Positions 22,021-33,665 of a stretch of DNA of 64,000 nucleotides are shown piece after piece. Position 1 is the stretch's first letter. Every line of letters begins with the position of its first letter. The DNA comes from Manihot esculenta. Lineage: Eukaryota; Streptophyta; Magnoliopsida; Malpighiales; Euphorbiaceae. Below the pieces are notes generated by a model. The model had not been told where the DNA came from. It did not search any database and was given only the letters and a program-made list of their open reading frames with translations. The position numbers and the translations under genes are program-made. Where the stretch lies: assembly GCF_001659605.2 (NCBI RefSeq), contig NC_035170.2, forward strand, positions 17,312,265 through 17,376,264. The letters run 5' to 3'.

Positions 22021-24281
22021 TGTAATACCCGGTAGACTCCGGCATCGGAATTCCTACCGTCCGGTGGAATCGCGGATGTCGGAAACCTCTAGAAGGGTAA
22101 AATCATGTTTTTATAAAATGTTTTCATGTATTCTAATGTTTTAAGTATGAAATAAAATGAGTTTTTGCATGAAAAAGTCCTTGGAGGAAAACTCAGGTTC
22201 GGCCGCCGAAAGTCAAGTTCGGCCGCCGAACATGCATGCGTTTTGGAGGCACGTTAGGCCCCCGAAAGCATGAACGAGGGAAGTCCAGGTTCGGCCACCG
22301 AACTTAACCTTCGGCCGCCGAACATAGCATGCATGCGGAGGCACATTCGGCCCCCGAACGTGGCCTGGCTAGCCACCTATAAAAAGGTCCCTTAGCCGAA
22401 AACGGGCGAGCTTTTTTCTCCCCATTTTGGCCAAGGTGAGCATTCCGCCATCCTTCCCCAATCTTGAGTTTTTCCTTCCTTTTTCCATGATTTTTACAAG
22501 TTTATAACTTTGGTTTTGAAGATCTTTGAGCTTAGAACGAGTTTTGGAGCTTGGAGACCAAAAGTTGGAACTTCTCCCATCTCCAAGTTTAGATCTCCTC
22601 AACCCTCGATCTTCAAGAGGTAAGAGCCGATCTTAAGCTCATAGTATGTTTTAAATAAGTTTTATGAAGTTTTATGGGGTAGAAATGCATGTTTGAGTTA
22701 GTTGAGCTATGTTAGGTCTTATGTGATTTTTGAACAATGTGGCATGTTTGAGTATGTTTGAAGTGTTGTAGGTGGGGTATATGTTTGTTTGAGGCCCCTA
22801 GGAGCTTGTATGCATGTTTTGGTTGAATGGTATGCATGATTTGGGCTTGGGAGGCGAAATATGCATAAGAGAGCTGAGTTTCTGCCATTCGGGAGAAACT
22901 CAGGTTCGGCCGCTAAAGGAACTTTCAGCCGCCGAACCCCCTTGTGGAGGCAGCATTCAGCTGCCGAAGCTTGCCTCCGAAAGAGGACTTTCGGATCTGT
23001 CTGGGACTTTCATCTGCCGAAGGTGCCGCCGAAAGTGCCTGACTTTCTGATCTGTCTGGACTTTCGGCCGCCGAAGGTGCTGCCGAAAGTGCCCTGTCCA
23101 GACTTTTCTTGCATGTTTTTATGTGATGTTTTTAGGATGTTTTAGGGGGTTTTTGGGGAGTATAGTAGAGTTATGTTTATGTATGTTTGGTCCCTTATTG
23201 GAGTCCACCTGTGTAGGAACGGACCCGAGGAACCGAGGTGCTTAGCAGTGTCAACTGCTTCAGAGATAGTCCAGAGCTAGTCTCAAGTGAGTGGAATTGA
23301 ACCTTATGTTTTAAAGTAAATCAAATGTTAAGCATGTTCATGCATCATAAAATGCCATGATATGTAGTAGATTGTATTGCATTAGTATTCACGAATATGA
23401 TGCATTGCATAATATGTTGTTGATGTGGATGAATCTTGAATGATCCTTTAACCCTAAATACGATATGATATGATATGATATGCCATGGTATGATATGAGA
23501 TAGAAAGACCAGGTCGCCCCTGGCACTATGTTATGTAAGCGAACACTAGGTGAGGCCTAATCGCCCCTGGTGTAGTCGGACATGTTATGATATGAGTTAA
23601 GTAAGCGAATACTAGGTGTGGCCTCATCGCCCCTGGTATAGTTGGACGTATTACGACACGTAGAGGGCTATGGGTGACAAATTCATCCTTGATGTGATAT
23701 GTTTGTGATGTGATGCATTTCATGATAGCATACGTTAAAATGAACTGTTTTCTTTATGGTTTCTGCTCACTGGGCTTTTTAGCTCACCCCTCTCCCCTAA
23801 CCCCAGGTTTGCAGGGTCAGAGGTAGTTCAGGAAGACGACGAGAAATGGTTATGGTCTTGACATGTAATAGAATAGTAGTGGACATGATGTAATGTAAGG
23901 TTGTGTATTGATGTAAAAAGAGTTGTATTGCATAATGATATTATGTTATATGTTCAGAGTTATAGTATTGTGCTTGGCCCGAGTTGGTTAATCCCTTTAT
24001 ACATGAGTTTTATTTTATGTCGTTTCATGTGATGGACCGAGTTTGACAAAGGGTATGCTGACCCTAGGGGTTCTATGAGTTCAGTCATAGTGCATACACA
24101 GGTCAAACGGGTTAAAGAAGAAGTTTACAGTTTTATGTTTTAAAGTTTATGCTTATGTTTGATCATGTATGGGATTATACCAGCTATACAGGATGTATGT
24201 TAGGCTTACTACGGGTCCCGGCGACCTTAAGTCGATCTGGATCCTAGCGCCGGTAGCGGTCCGGATTTCCGGGTCGTTACA
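22021..24281 (+). repeat. 5' LTR of the Tekay-like element at 22021-30915 (2261 bp)
   Basis: It pairs with 28655-30915. GCC motifs lie just upstream of the TATA box (about 22198-22322) and again at about 22900-23080. Several motif copies that are perfect in the right LTR are mutated here. A three-unit imperfect minisatellite with GCCCCTGG words lies at about 23505-23645. Confidence 0.93.
22378..22385 (+). promoter_or_regulatory. TATA box of the Tekay-like LTR
   Basis: CCACCTATAAAAAGG follows the promoter-proximal GCC-motif cluster by 55-180 bp. Transcription would start near 22410. Confidence 0.75.
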
Positions 24282-24535
24282 GAATGGTATCAGAGCCCTA
24301 GGTTCACATGGTCGGACCTATAGTGTGTCGGGCTCATAGAGGTTATGGTAGGGCAAGCACAATAGGAAGATCATGTCCACTAGGATAGGATATGGAGTCC
24401 TGCCTTGTATGATGATGTGAAATGCCATGATGATGAGCATGTGCATTAATGCTATGATATGTATGTGATGCAGGTTCATGTGTTTCCACATGAACCATAA
24501 GATGCTAATGTTTATGTGCTATGTTATGCTTTCAG
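22620..24535 (+). other. Predicted leader intron of the Tekay-like element at 22021-30915
   Basis: The donor is CAAGAG|GTAAGAGCC at 22619/22620. The acceptor is TATGCTTTCAG|AAGTCAAG ending at 24535, eight bases before the gag ATG. Length 1916 nt. It spans the primer-binding site. Consensus and position match the other two copies; not tested by RNA. Confidence 0.5.
24285..24298 (+). other. Primer-binding site, initiator-Met tRNA type
   Basis: TGGTATCAGAGCCC starts three bases after the 5' LTR and is intact although the pol region is not. Confidence 0.92.
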
Positions 24536-24543
24536 AAGTCAAG

Positions 24544-26001
24544 ATGAGAGGAACTCGTCGATCTGCGAGATTGACTGGAGCTCTGCCAGAGAATGAGGGA
24601 ATGGATGCCCATCCCCCTACTCTGCAGAGGGCAAGATCTTGTAGGACGATCAGGGAGAGTACATCAAGGGACCTTAGAAGGTCTTTTGATGCAGGTCGGA
24701 GGAGATCAGTTCATGAAGGTATGTCAGCGGATGTGATGGAAACAGAGGAGGATAACCAGAGAAGAGATAGTAGTTTGGGCATGAGTATGTCAGTAGAGGA
24801 TATGGGAGAGTCCCAAGGAGGCACCCAGGCCTCGGGCTTTGTTCCACCGCAGTATCCACCCTACCCGCAAGGGCCAGGGTATCTGATGGGAGGTACGTCA
24901 GATTTCTTCAGCTATAACCCATATCCCACCTTTATGTCCTATCCTCCCTTTTTCCCACAGTACACCATGTTTCCATCCTCACCCTTTTTCTCAGGTCCAG
25001 CAAACCCTAACCCAGGGAATGCTGCACCTCCTCCTCCACCAGCAGAACCAATTGTCCCTGATGTCCAGATACCCAAACCTGGTTCATCAGTTAGGGGTAG
25101 AGTAAAGATGACAGATTACCTAAAGTTGGATGCCCCCAAGTTTGAATCAGGTGATGACCCTTTTGAGTACCTCAGAACGGTAAAGATGATAACAGATGAG
25201 TTAGGAGCAAGTGACAGTAGAGCCATTCAGATGGCAGGGTTCACATTGAAATGCAAGAAGGCAAGGGAGTGGTTCAAAAACTATGTGGACCCAAGGTTGG
25301 AGAGCTTATCCTGGGAGCAGTTTGCCAATGAGTTTGCAGGATGGGCTTTTCCGGATAGTTCCAGAGAACTGAAGATGATTGAGTTTGAGCAGCTAAGGCA
25401 GACGTAAGAGATGAGCGTAGAGGAGTTTACGGACAGGTTCCTGGAGTTGTTGCCGTTTGCAGGACAAGGTCTTGACACAGACTTGAAGAAGTCTAGGAGA
25501 TATGTTATGAAGCTTCACTCCAGGTATTCCTCGTTGGTTCAATCAGCAGAAAGGGAGAGCTTCCATGCTATAGTGGATATGGCACGGAGAATGGAGGCTA
25601 GTGCCATTGTCCAGGGGACAGTTAAACAGTACGTGGCACAGTCTTCGGGTTCCAAAATCTCGGGGACAAGTGATGTTGATCTCTCCCCTCTGAGCGAGGC
25701 TGTCACAAAGAGTAAGAAGGGAGGCAGAGGCCTCAGAAGATCGAAGAAGAGCAAGTTTTGGGAACAGATAAAGTCTGGTCTGGGTTTAGGTGATGGTTCG
25801 AGCTCTGGTTCGGGTAACTCCAGATGTACACGGTGTGGTAGGCAGCACAAGGGAGTCTGTTTGATTGGGACAACAGCATGCTTCAGGTGCGGACAGGAGG
25901 GGCACATGGCACGTGAGTGTCCCACCGCGACCTTGGTGGCACGGTCCCAGCAGACAGTTTCGGGCAGTGTAGCTCACCCAGTAGCTCCAGCCATGTTTTA
26001 G
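24544..26001 (+). pseudogene. gag of the decayed Tekay-like element
   Basis: The ATG at 24544 ([12 protein letters not shown]) starts a gag that is recognisable end to end: Pro-rich segment, gag domain, and CCHC knuckle ([15 protein letters not shown], about 25879-25923). TAA at 25405-25407 replaces a residue that is Asp or Glu in the sister copies. A second stop, TAG, lies at 25999-26001. The frame between is maintained. This part is much better preserved than pol. A truncated gag could still be translated, but that is speculation. Confidence 0.85.
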
Positions 26002-28560
26002 GGCAGTGGTAGAGGCGGAGACAGGGGGACAACCCCTTCTTCAGCAGGTTCCCGTGGGGAAGGTCCATCAGCTCCAGCGCGGATCTTCGCCATGACTCAG
26101 CAGGAGGCTAACACATCGAACCCGATGGGATCAGGTAATCTCACTCTGGTATGTTCTGGTGTGTCTGTTTCATGAACCCTGATGTTTCTCTTTCCTTTGT
26201 TTGCTTGTGAGCCCTTGTGAGGTTGAGTTGATAGCTTATGGGTTAGAGTATCCCCTTGGGGTCAGTGCACCCAAGTGTGATCCATCTGTGACAGAGTCAG
26301 TCTGCCGGTATAGTCAGAGTTTGTGTTGTGAGTAGATGCCTTCCAGCTGACCTAGCGGTTCTAGATTTGACTGTTTGACGTCATTCTAGGGTTGGATTGG
26401 TTCTTCTACTAGTGGTACTACCTAGTCTGCAGAGACGAGGTAGTCAGGTTCAGAGGTCAGGATGGCTCAGAGGTAGTCCTTAGAGGGGACAGAATAGGGA
26501 TACCTAGAGGTTTTGTATCAACCCTATAGGCTCGTAGGTTGTTCAGGAAAAAGTTGTCAGGGATTCTAGCTCTTCAGAGAGAGTATAGCAGTCAGGTCAG
26601 GGAGCCCGCCTCAGTGCCCGTTGTTAGAGAGAGTTTTAGATGTTTCCCTAGATGAGTTCCCAGGACTACCACCTGTCAGGGAGATAGAGCTTAAAATAGA
26701 AGTAATTCATGGAATTGGACCAATCTCTATCCCTCCCCACAGGATAGTATCAACAGAGTTAAAGGAGTTATAAGGATCAGTGGTAAGAGTTGGTAGTTAA
26801 GGGTTCCCATCTGACTGAGCACTTCACCTTGGGGTGTTCCAGTGTTGTTAGGAGGATGAAGGATGGATCCCTAGGACTTTGTATCGACTACAAGTCGTTG
26901 AACAAAGTCACTACCCAGATCAGGTAGTTGTTACCGTGGATCGACGATCTAGTTAAAATCAGCTAGCAGGAGCTAGTTGCCTTTCCAAGATAGATCTGAA
27001 GTCCAGGTACCATCAGTTAAGATCAAGGAAGAAGATGTACAGAGAGCAGTGTTTAGAACCAGATATGAGCACTATGAGTTCCTAGGAATGTCGTTCGGGT
27101 TAATGAACGCCCCTACATCATTCATGGACCTCATAAGCAGAGTTTTAATCGGTTTCTGGATCACTCCGTTATTGTCTTCATTGACGATATCTCGGCGAGT
27201 TCCAGAAATGCAGAAGAGTATGCCCATCATCTAAAATCAGGATTGCAGATCCTGAGAGAACATGGCTTGGATGCCTAGTTCTCCAATGTGAGTTCTGGTC
27301 AAGGAGCATACCTTTCTTAGGTCATGGTATGTCGGGGAAAAGAGAAAAGTGAAGTAGACCTGAGAAAGTTGAAGTTGTAGCTAACTAGCCCAGGCCCCTT
27401 GTAGTGACTAAGATCAAGAGCTTTTTGGGTTGGGCAGGTTACTTAATGGAGGTTCATCTAGAACTTCTCTAGAGTTGCCGCTCCTATGGCCAGATGGATC
27501 AAGAAGAACCAGAAGGTGTGTGGTCTACTCAGAGTGAAGAAGGCTTTGGAAGAGCCAAAGGAAAGGTTGATGTCAGCACCAGTGGTGGCTCTGTCCGCCA
27601 GTGATGAAGATTTCACAGTGTCCCGTGATGCGTCCCGTGTGGGACTAGGTTGTGTGTTATGTAAAGTGGTAGGATGATTGCTTATGCTTCTGGGTAGCTG
27701 ATGAAGCATGAGTTGAATCATCTTACACACGATCCAGAGGTGGCAATGGTAATACTTGCACTCAAGATGTGGAGGCAATACCTGTATAGGGTATGATGTC
27801 AGATCTTTACAGATCAAAAGAGCTTGCAATACATCTTGAGTCAAGGGAGAAGAACATGAGGTATAGGAGATGGGTAAAAACTGCGTGGTATTCGCGACTT
27901 CAAGGTTCGGTATATTCGGCTGAGGCAGATATTTCGATAGATGCCCTCAACCGGAAAACCACTTGACAGCTTATCCCATCCCTTAGTATAGTAAGAAGAA
28001 GGCCAGTAGTCAAAGATGAGAAGAATCAGAACTGCTGTGAGTCAGCAGGAGAATCATGAAGTTGTCCGCAAGAGGCATGTAGAGTACCAGAAGAGAGAAG
28101 AGTTTTGTCAGAGTGTGCAGCGGAAACATGTTGAGGTTCTCGAGGAAGATGAGGTTGCTGGAGGTGTCTCCTAAAGAGAGGGTGATTTGTTACGGGCAAA
28201 AAGGTAAATTAACTCTCTAATACATTGGACCCTTGAAATCCTGCAAAGGATTGGGAATGCATCCCACGAGTTAGATTTACCTACTTCAATGGAAGAGATC
28301 CATCCGTTTTTCCATGTTTCCACGGTATATGAGTTTGTGTCGGGTTCGAGTGAGGTTCTTAAAGGAACCAGAGGTGGAGATCGCAGAGGATCTCACCTAT
28401 GTTGAGCAGCTAGTACAGACCGCAGACACGCAAGTTAGAAAGTGTGGAAACAAGGAAATACCGATGGTGAAAGTCCCTTAGGATCACCTTAGATGATAAA
28501 GTACACCAGGGAGACCGAGAGTTCATACTCCAGTGACACCGTGTTTCTTTTTAGATTAGA
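26002..28560 (+). pseudogene. Fragmented pol of the decayed Tekay-like element, integrase mostly deleted
   Basis: Short matches to the intact copies appear in shifting frames: protease surroundings (about 26080-26500), RT (about 26700-27450; the Asp-Asp region near 27180 is disrupted), and RNase H (about 27590-27860). Soon after the RNase H/integrase junction the sequence jumps to the C-terminal region (about 28160-28500, VSPKERV-like then AEDLTYVEQ and NKEIPMVKV). The HHCC finger and DDE core, present as over 300 residues in the sisters, are absent. It cannot encode working enzymes. Confidence 0.82.
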
Positions 28561-28640
28561 ACTTATGTATTGTTATGATTGTATGTTATGTTATATGTTA
28601 TGCATGTCTTAGTTGAGGAACATTCGGGGACGAATGTTCT

Positions 28641-28654
28641 TAAGGGGGGGAGAA
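28641..28654 (+). other. Polypurine tract of the Tekay-like element at 22021-30915
   Basis: TAAGGGGGGGAGAA lies immediately before the 3' LTR and is preserved. Confidence 0.9.
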
Positions 28655-30915
28655 TGTAATACCCGGTAGACTCCGGCATCGGAATTCCTACCGTCCGGTG
28701 GAATCGCGGATGTCGGAAACCTCTAGAAGGGTAAAATCATGTTTTTATAAAATGTTTTCATGTATTCTAATGTTTTAAGTATGAAATAAAATGAGTTTTT
28801 GCATGAAAAAGTCCTTGGAGGAAAACTCAGGTTCGGCCGCCGAAAGTCAAGTTCGGCCGCCGAACATGCATGCGTTTTGGAGGCACGTTAGGCCCCCGAA
28901 AGCATGAACGAGGGAAGTCCAGGTTTGGCCGCCGAACTTAACCTTCGGCCGCCGAACATAGCATGCATGCGGAGGCACATTCGGCCCCCGAACGTGGCCT
29001 GGCCAGCCACCTATAAAAGGGTCCCTTAGCCGAAAACGGGCGAGCTTTTTTCTCCCCATTTCAGCCAAGGTGAGCATTCCGCCATCCTTCCCCAATCTTG
29101 AGTTTTTCCTTCCTTTTTCCATGATTTTTACAAGTTTATAACTTTGGTTTTGAAGATCTTTGAGCTTAGAATGAGTTTTGGAGCTTGGAGACCAAAAGTT
29201 GGAACTTCTCCCATCTCCAAGTTTAGATCTCCTCAACCCTCGATCTTCAAGAGGTAAGAGCCGATCTTAAGCTCATAGTATGTTTTAAATAAGTTTTATG
29301 AAGTTTTATGGGGTAGAAATGCATGTTTGAGTTAGTTGAGCTATGTTAGGTCTTATGTGATTTTTGAACAATGTGGCATGTTTGAGTATGTTTGAAGTGT
29401 TGTAGGTGGGGTATATGTTTGTTTGAGGCCCCTAGGAGCTTGTATGCATGTTTTGGTTGAATGGTATGCATGATTTGGGCTTGGGAGGCGAAATATGCAT
29501 AGGAGAGCTGAGTTTCTGCCATTCGGGAGAAACTCAGGTTCGGCCGCCGAAGGGACTTTCGGCCGCCGAACCCCCTTGTGGAGGCAGCATTCGGCTGCCG
29601 AAGCTTGCCTCCGAAAGAGGACTTTCGGATCTGTCTGGGACTTTCGGCCGCCGAAGGTGCCGCCGAAAGTGCCTGACTTTCGGATCTGTCTGGACTTTCG
29701 GCCGCCGAAGGTGCCGCCGAAAGTGCCCTGTCCAGACTTTTCTTGCATGTTTTTATGTGATGTTTTTAGGATGTTTTAGGGGGTTTTTGGGGAGTATAGT
29801 AGAGTTATGTTTATGTATGTTTGGTCCCTTATTGGAGTCCACCTGTGTAGGAACGGACTCGAGGAACCGAGGTGCTTAGCAGTGTCAACTGCTTCAGAGA
29901 TAGTCCAGAGCTAGTCTCAAGTGAGTGGAACTGAACCTTATGTTTTAAAGTAAATCAAATGTTAAGCATGTTCATGCATCATAAAATGCCATGATATGTA
30001 GTAGGTTGTATTGCATTAGTATTCACGAATATGATGCATTGCATAATATGTTGTTGATGTGGATGAATCTTGAATGATCCTTTAGCCCTCAATACGATAT
30101 GATATGATATGATATGCCATGGTATGATATGAGATAGAAAGACCAGGTCGCCCCTGGCACTATGTTATGTAAGCGAACACTAGGTGAGGCCTAATCGCCC
30201 CTGGTGTAGTCGGACATGTTATGATATGAGTTAAGTAAGCGAATACTAGGTGTGGCCTCATCGCCCCTGGTATAGTTGGACGTATTACGACACGTAGAGG
30301 GCTATGGGTGACAAATTCATCCTTGATGTGATATGTTTGTGATGTGATGCATTTCATGATAGCATACGTTAAAATGAACTGTTTTCTTTATGGTTTCTGC
30401 TCACTGGGCTTTTTAGCTCACCCCTCTCCCCTAACCCCAGGTTTGCAGGGTCAGAGGTAGTTCAGGAAGACGACGAGATATGGTTATGGTCTTGACATGT
30501 AATAGAATAGTAGTGGACATGATGTAATGTAAGGTTGTGTATTGATGTAAAAAGAGTTGTATTGCATAATGATATTATGTTATATGTTCAGAGTTATAGT
30601 ATTGTGCTTGGCCCGAGTTGGTTAATCCCTTTATACATGAGTTTTATTTTATGTCGTTTCATGTGATGGACCGAGTTTGACAAAGGGTATGCTGACCCTA
30701 GGGGTTCTATGAGTTCAGTCATAGTGCATACACAGGTCAAACGGGTTAAAGAAGAAGTTTACAGTTTTATGTTTTAAAGTTTATGCTTATGTTTGATCAT
30801 GTATGGGATTATACCAGCTATACAGGATGTATGTTAGGCTTGCTACGGGTCCCGGCGACCTTAAGTCGATCTGGATCCTAACGCCGGTAGCGGTCCGGAT
30901 TTCTGGGTCGTTACA
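28655..30915 (+). repeat. 3' LTR of the Tekay-like element at 22021-30915 (2261 bp)
   Basis: It starts TGTAATACCCGG and ends GGTCGTTACA before TSD CGCCC. Seven perfect GCC motifs remain, against four in its partner. Most of the differences from the left LTR are transitions, many at CG sites. Confidence 0.93.
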
Positions 30916-30920
30916 CGCCC

Positions 30921-33630
30921 TTACAGGTATGCTCACTCCCAGAAAGATGAGATTGAGAAACAAGTACAGGAGATGTTGACAAAAGGCTTGATTCGGCCAA
31001 GCACTAGCCCCTTCTCATCCCCTGTTTTGCTGGTCAAGAAGAAGGATGGCTCTTGGAGGTTCTGTACGGACTATCGAGCTCTTAATCAAGTCACTATCAG
31101 AGATCGTTTTCCAATACCCACAGTGGATGATATGCTAGACGAGCTCCATGGTGCCACTTATTTTACTAAACTGGACTTCATTGCAGGATTTCATCAAGTC
31201 AGAATGCATCCTCTTGATATTCATAAAACGGCCTTCCGCACTCATAATGGCCATTATGAGTATCTGGTGATGCCCTTTCGGCTGTGCAACGCGCCCTCCA
31301 CATTTCAAGTACTAATGAATTCTGTTTTCCGCCCCTACTTAAGAAAATTCGTCTTGGTTTTTTTTCACGATGTTCTTATATACAGTCCATCATGGGAGGC
31401 TCATCTGGAGCATGTGCAGTTGGCATTCCAGCTGCTTCGGCAACATCAATTCTTTATAAAGCTAAGCAAATGTGCTTTTGGGCTGAAACAGATCGAGTAC
31501 TTGGGTCATGTGGTTTCCGGCGATGGAGTACAGGTGGATAAATCAAAAATCAGTGCAATTCTAGACTGGCCTACTCCAACAACAGTCACTGAATTGCGTG
31601 GGTTTTTGGGACTCACTGGTTACTACAGAAAATTTGTTCAGTCTTATGGGATTCTTGCACAACCATTGACGAATCTATTTAAAAAAGGCAAATTTTTTTG
31701 GTCGGCAGATGCTGAAGCTTCCTTTCTGGCTTTGAAAACTGCTTTGACAGCCACGCCTACATTGGCAGTACCCAATTTTAATGAACCTTTTTTTATCACT
31801 ACTGATGCTTCTAATACAGGAATTGGTGCAGTACTGTCGCAACAGGATCGTCCCATCGCGTTTATGAGTCGAGCTTTGGGTTCTTCGAAGCAAGCTTGGT
31901 CTACATATGCTAAAGAAATGCTTGCCATCTTGCAGGCTATCAAAACATGGCGACCTTACATTTTGGGTCGTAAATTCTTTATTCAAACAGACCAGCGTAG
32001 TCTAAAGTACTTGGTGGAACAGAAGATTGTTACTCTAGAGCAACAAAATTGGGTTTCAAAGCTATTGGGTTATGATTATGAGATCCTTTATAAACCAGGC
32101 AAAGAGAATCGAGTCGCAGACACTTTATCTCGCGTCACTGGAAGTCCAAGTCTCAATTCCCTGTTTTTGTCGCACTCTTTTCTTTGGGATCGTATTAAAG
32201 CTACCCTCACTACTGACCCCTATATGCTTCATATTGGTCAATTGGCATCCAATCGCCCTGGGCAACCTTACATTTGGAAGAATGGGTTGATTTTTTTTAA
32301 GAATCGGATGGTAATTCCTCCTAAGTCTGATCTGCCTACTTAGCTTTTGCAGGAGTTTCATGATTCTCCTTATGGTGGCCACTCTGGAGTCCTCCGCACA
32401 TTTAAACGCATCGCACAACAATTCTATTGGCCTCAAATGCGATTGCAGATTCAGAAATATATTGCAGCGTGCTCAGTGTGTCAGAAAAATAAGTCGGCCA
32501 CAACTTTACCAGCAGGCTTACTTCAGCCATTACCGATTCCTCACCAGGTCTGGGACGACATCGCAATGGATTTTATTGATGGGTTGCCCCTATCCTGTGG
32601 CAAATCTTCTGTTCTGGTAGTCATTGACAGATTGAGTAAATATGCTCATTTTTTGCCATTATCGCATCCTTACTCTGCTAAGGTCATAGCTGAATTATTT
32701 GTCAATGGAGTTGTCAAGTATCATGGCATGCCTCGGTCTATCGTCAGTGACCGTGACCCAATTTTCATGAGTCACTTTTGGCGTGAGTTCTTCAAGCTCT
32801 CAGGAACCCAATTGAATATGAGCTCTTCCTACCATCCACAAATGGATGGTTAATCGGAAGTCACTAATAGGTGCTTGGAGCAGTACCTTCGTTGTTTCAC
32901 CAGTCAACAACCTCGAAAGTGGTGTTCATTCTTACCTTGGGCGGAATACTGATATAATACCTCCTTTCACATTTCTATTGGTATGACACCATTTCTGGCA
33001 TTGTATGGCAGGAATCCTCTAATGATTCCGCGGTATGAATTGGGTTCTTCTCTAGTTCATGAAGTCGATCAAATTTTGAAGACCCGAGATGAGATTCTGA
33101 AGGACCTTAAGCTTCACTTATCACGTTCCATAGAGCGCATGAAACAGGTGGCGGACAAAAAACGCAGGGATGTGGAGTTCTATCCTGGTGACTTGGTCTA
33201 TCTTAAGTTACAACCATATCGACAACACTCAGTGTACAAGCGTGCATTCCAGAAATTGGCTAGTCGTTTTTATGGGCCTTTCATGGTTGAAGAGAAGATT
33301 GGTTCCTTGGCATACCGCTTGCAGCTTCCGCCTGGATCAAAAGTTCATCCGGTCTTTCATGTTTCCTTACTTAAGAAACATGTGAGTGAAACTGTTCCTG
33401 TTTCTTCTGAAATTCCACATCTCACTGATAATGGCTATCTTGTTTTTGAGCCTGCTGAGATTTTAGATACAAGGTGGGTTCATCTTGGCAAACGTTTTAC
33501 CGAAAAAAGCCTTGTTCGTTGGAAGCATTTGCCACCTAAAGATGCCACTTGAAAAATTTCTTCGGACTTGTCTGCTCGATTTCCACATTTGAACCTTGAG
33601 GACAAGGTTCCACTTCAAGGGGGGAGGTAC
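30921..33630 (+). pseudogene. Reina-like element, pol 3' part: RT, RNase H, integrase, chromodomain
   Basis: RT runs from [13 protein letters not shown] (about 31024) to about 31500. RNase H covers about 31790-32140 ([30 protein letters not shown]). The integrase finger is at about 32350-32490 and the DDE core at about 32570-32870 (MDFIDGLP, VSDRDPIF). The chromodomain-like end spans about 33440-33600. Defects: the catalytic Asp-Asp of RT reads His-Asp (His codon 31366-31368); a motif Gly is Arg (31279-31281); stops at 32341, 32851, 32950 and 33550. The stops look like single transitions in Gln or Trp codons. It encodes no working enzyme now. Confidence 0.9.
33615..33630 (+). other. Polypurine tract of the Reina-like element
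   Basis: TCAAGGGGGGAGGTAC lies directly before the 3' LTR start TGATAAGCCCC. Confidence 0.88.
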
Positions 33631-33665
33631 TGATAAGCCCCTGAGAAGGTCATCTAGAGCTATTG
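33631..33665 (+). repeat. 3' LTR of the Reina-like element, first 35 bp
   Basis: It is identical to 224-258. It is cut after TATTG by the Tekay-like element at 33666-43221 and continues at 43227. Confidence 0.93.

Larger units (their letters stand above)
22021..30915 (+). mobile_element. Tekay-like chromovirus, non-autonomous, decayed interior (8895 bp)
   Basis: TGTAATACCC...CGTTACA ends are flanked by TSD CGCCC (22016-22020 and 30916-30920). Both LTRs are 2261 bp and differ at about 27 sites (1.2%). The interior is far more damaged than the LTRs. Gag has two stops. The protease to RNase H segment has many stops and frameshifts, and nearly all of integrase is missing. Only the primer-binding site, polypurine tract, gag start and a broken chromodomain region remain recognisable. 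Confidence 0.92.
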
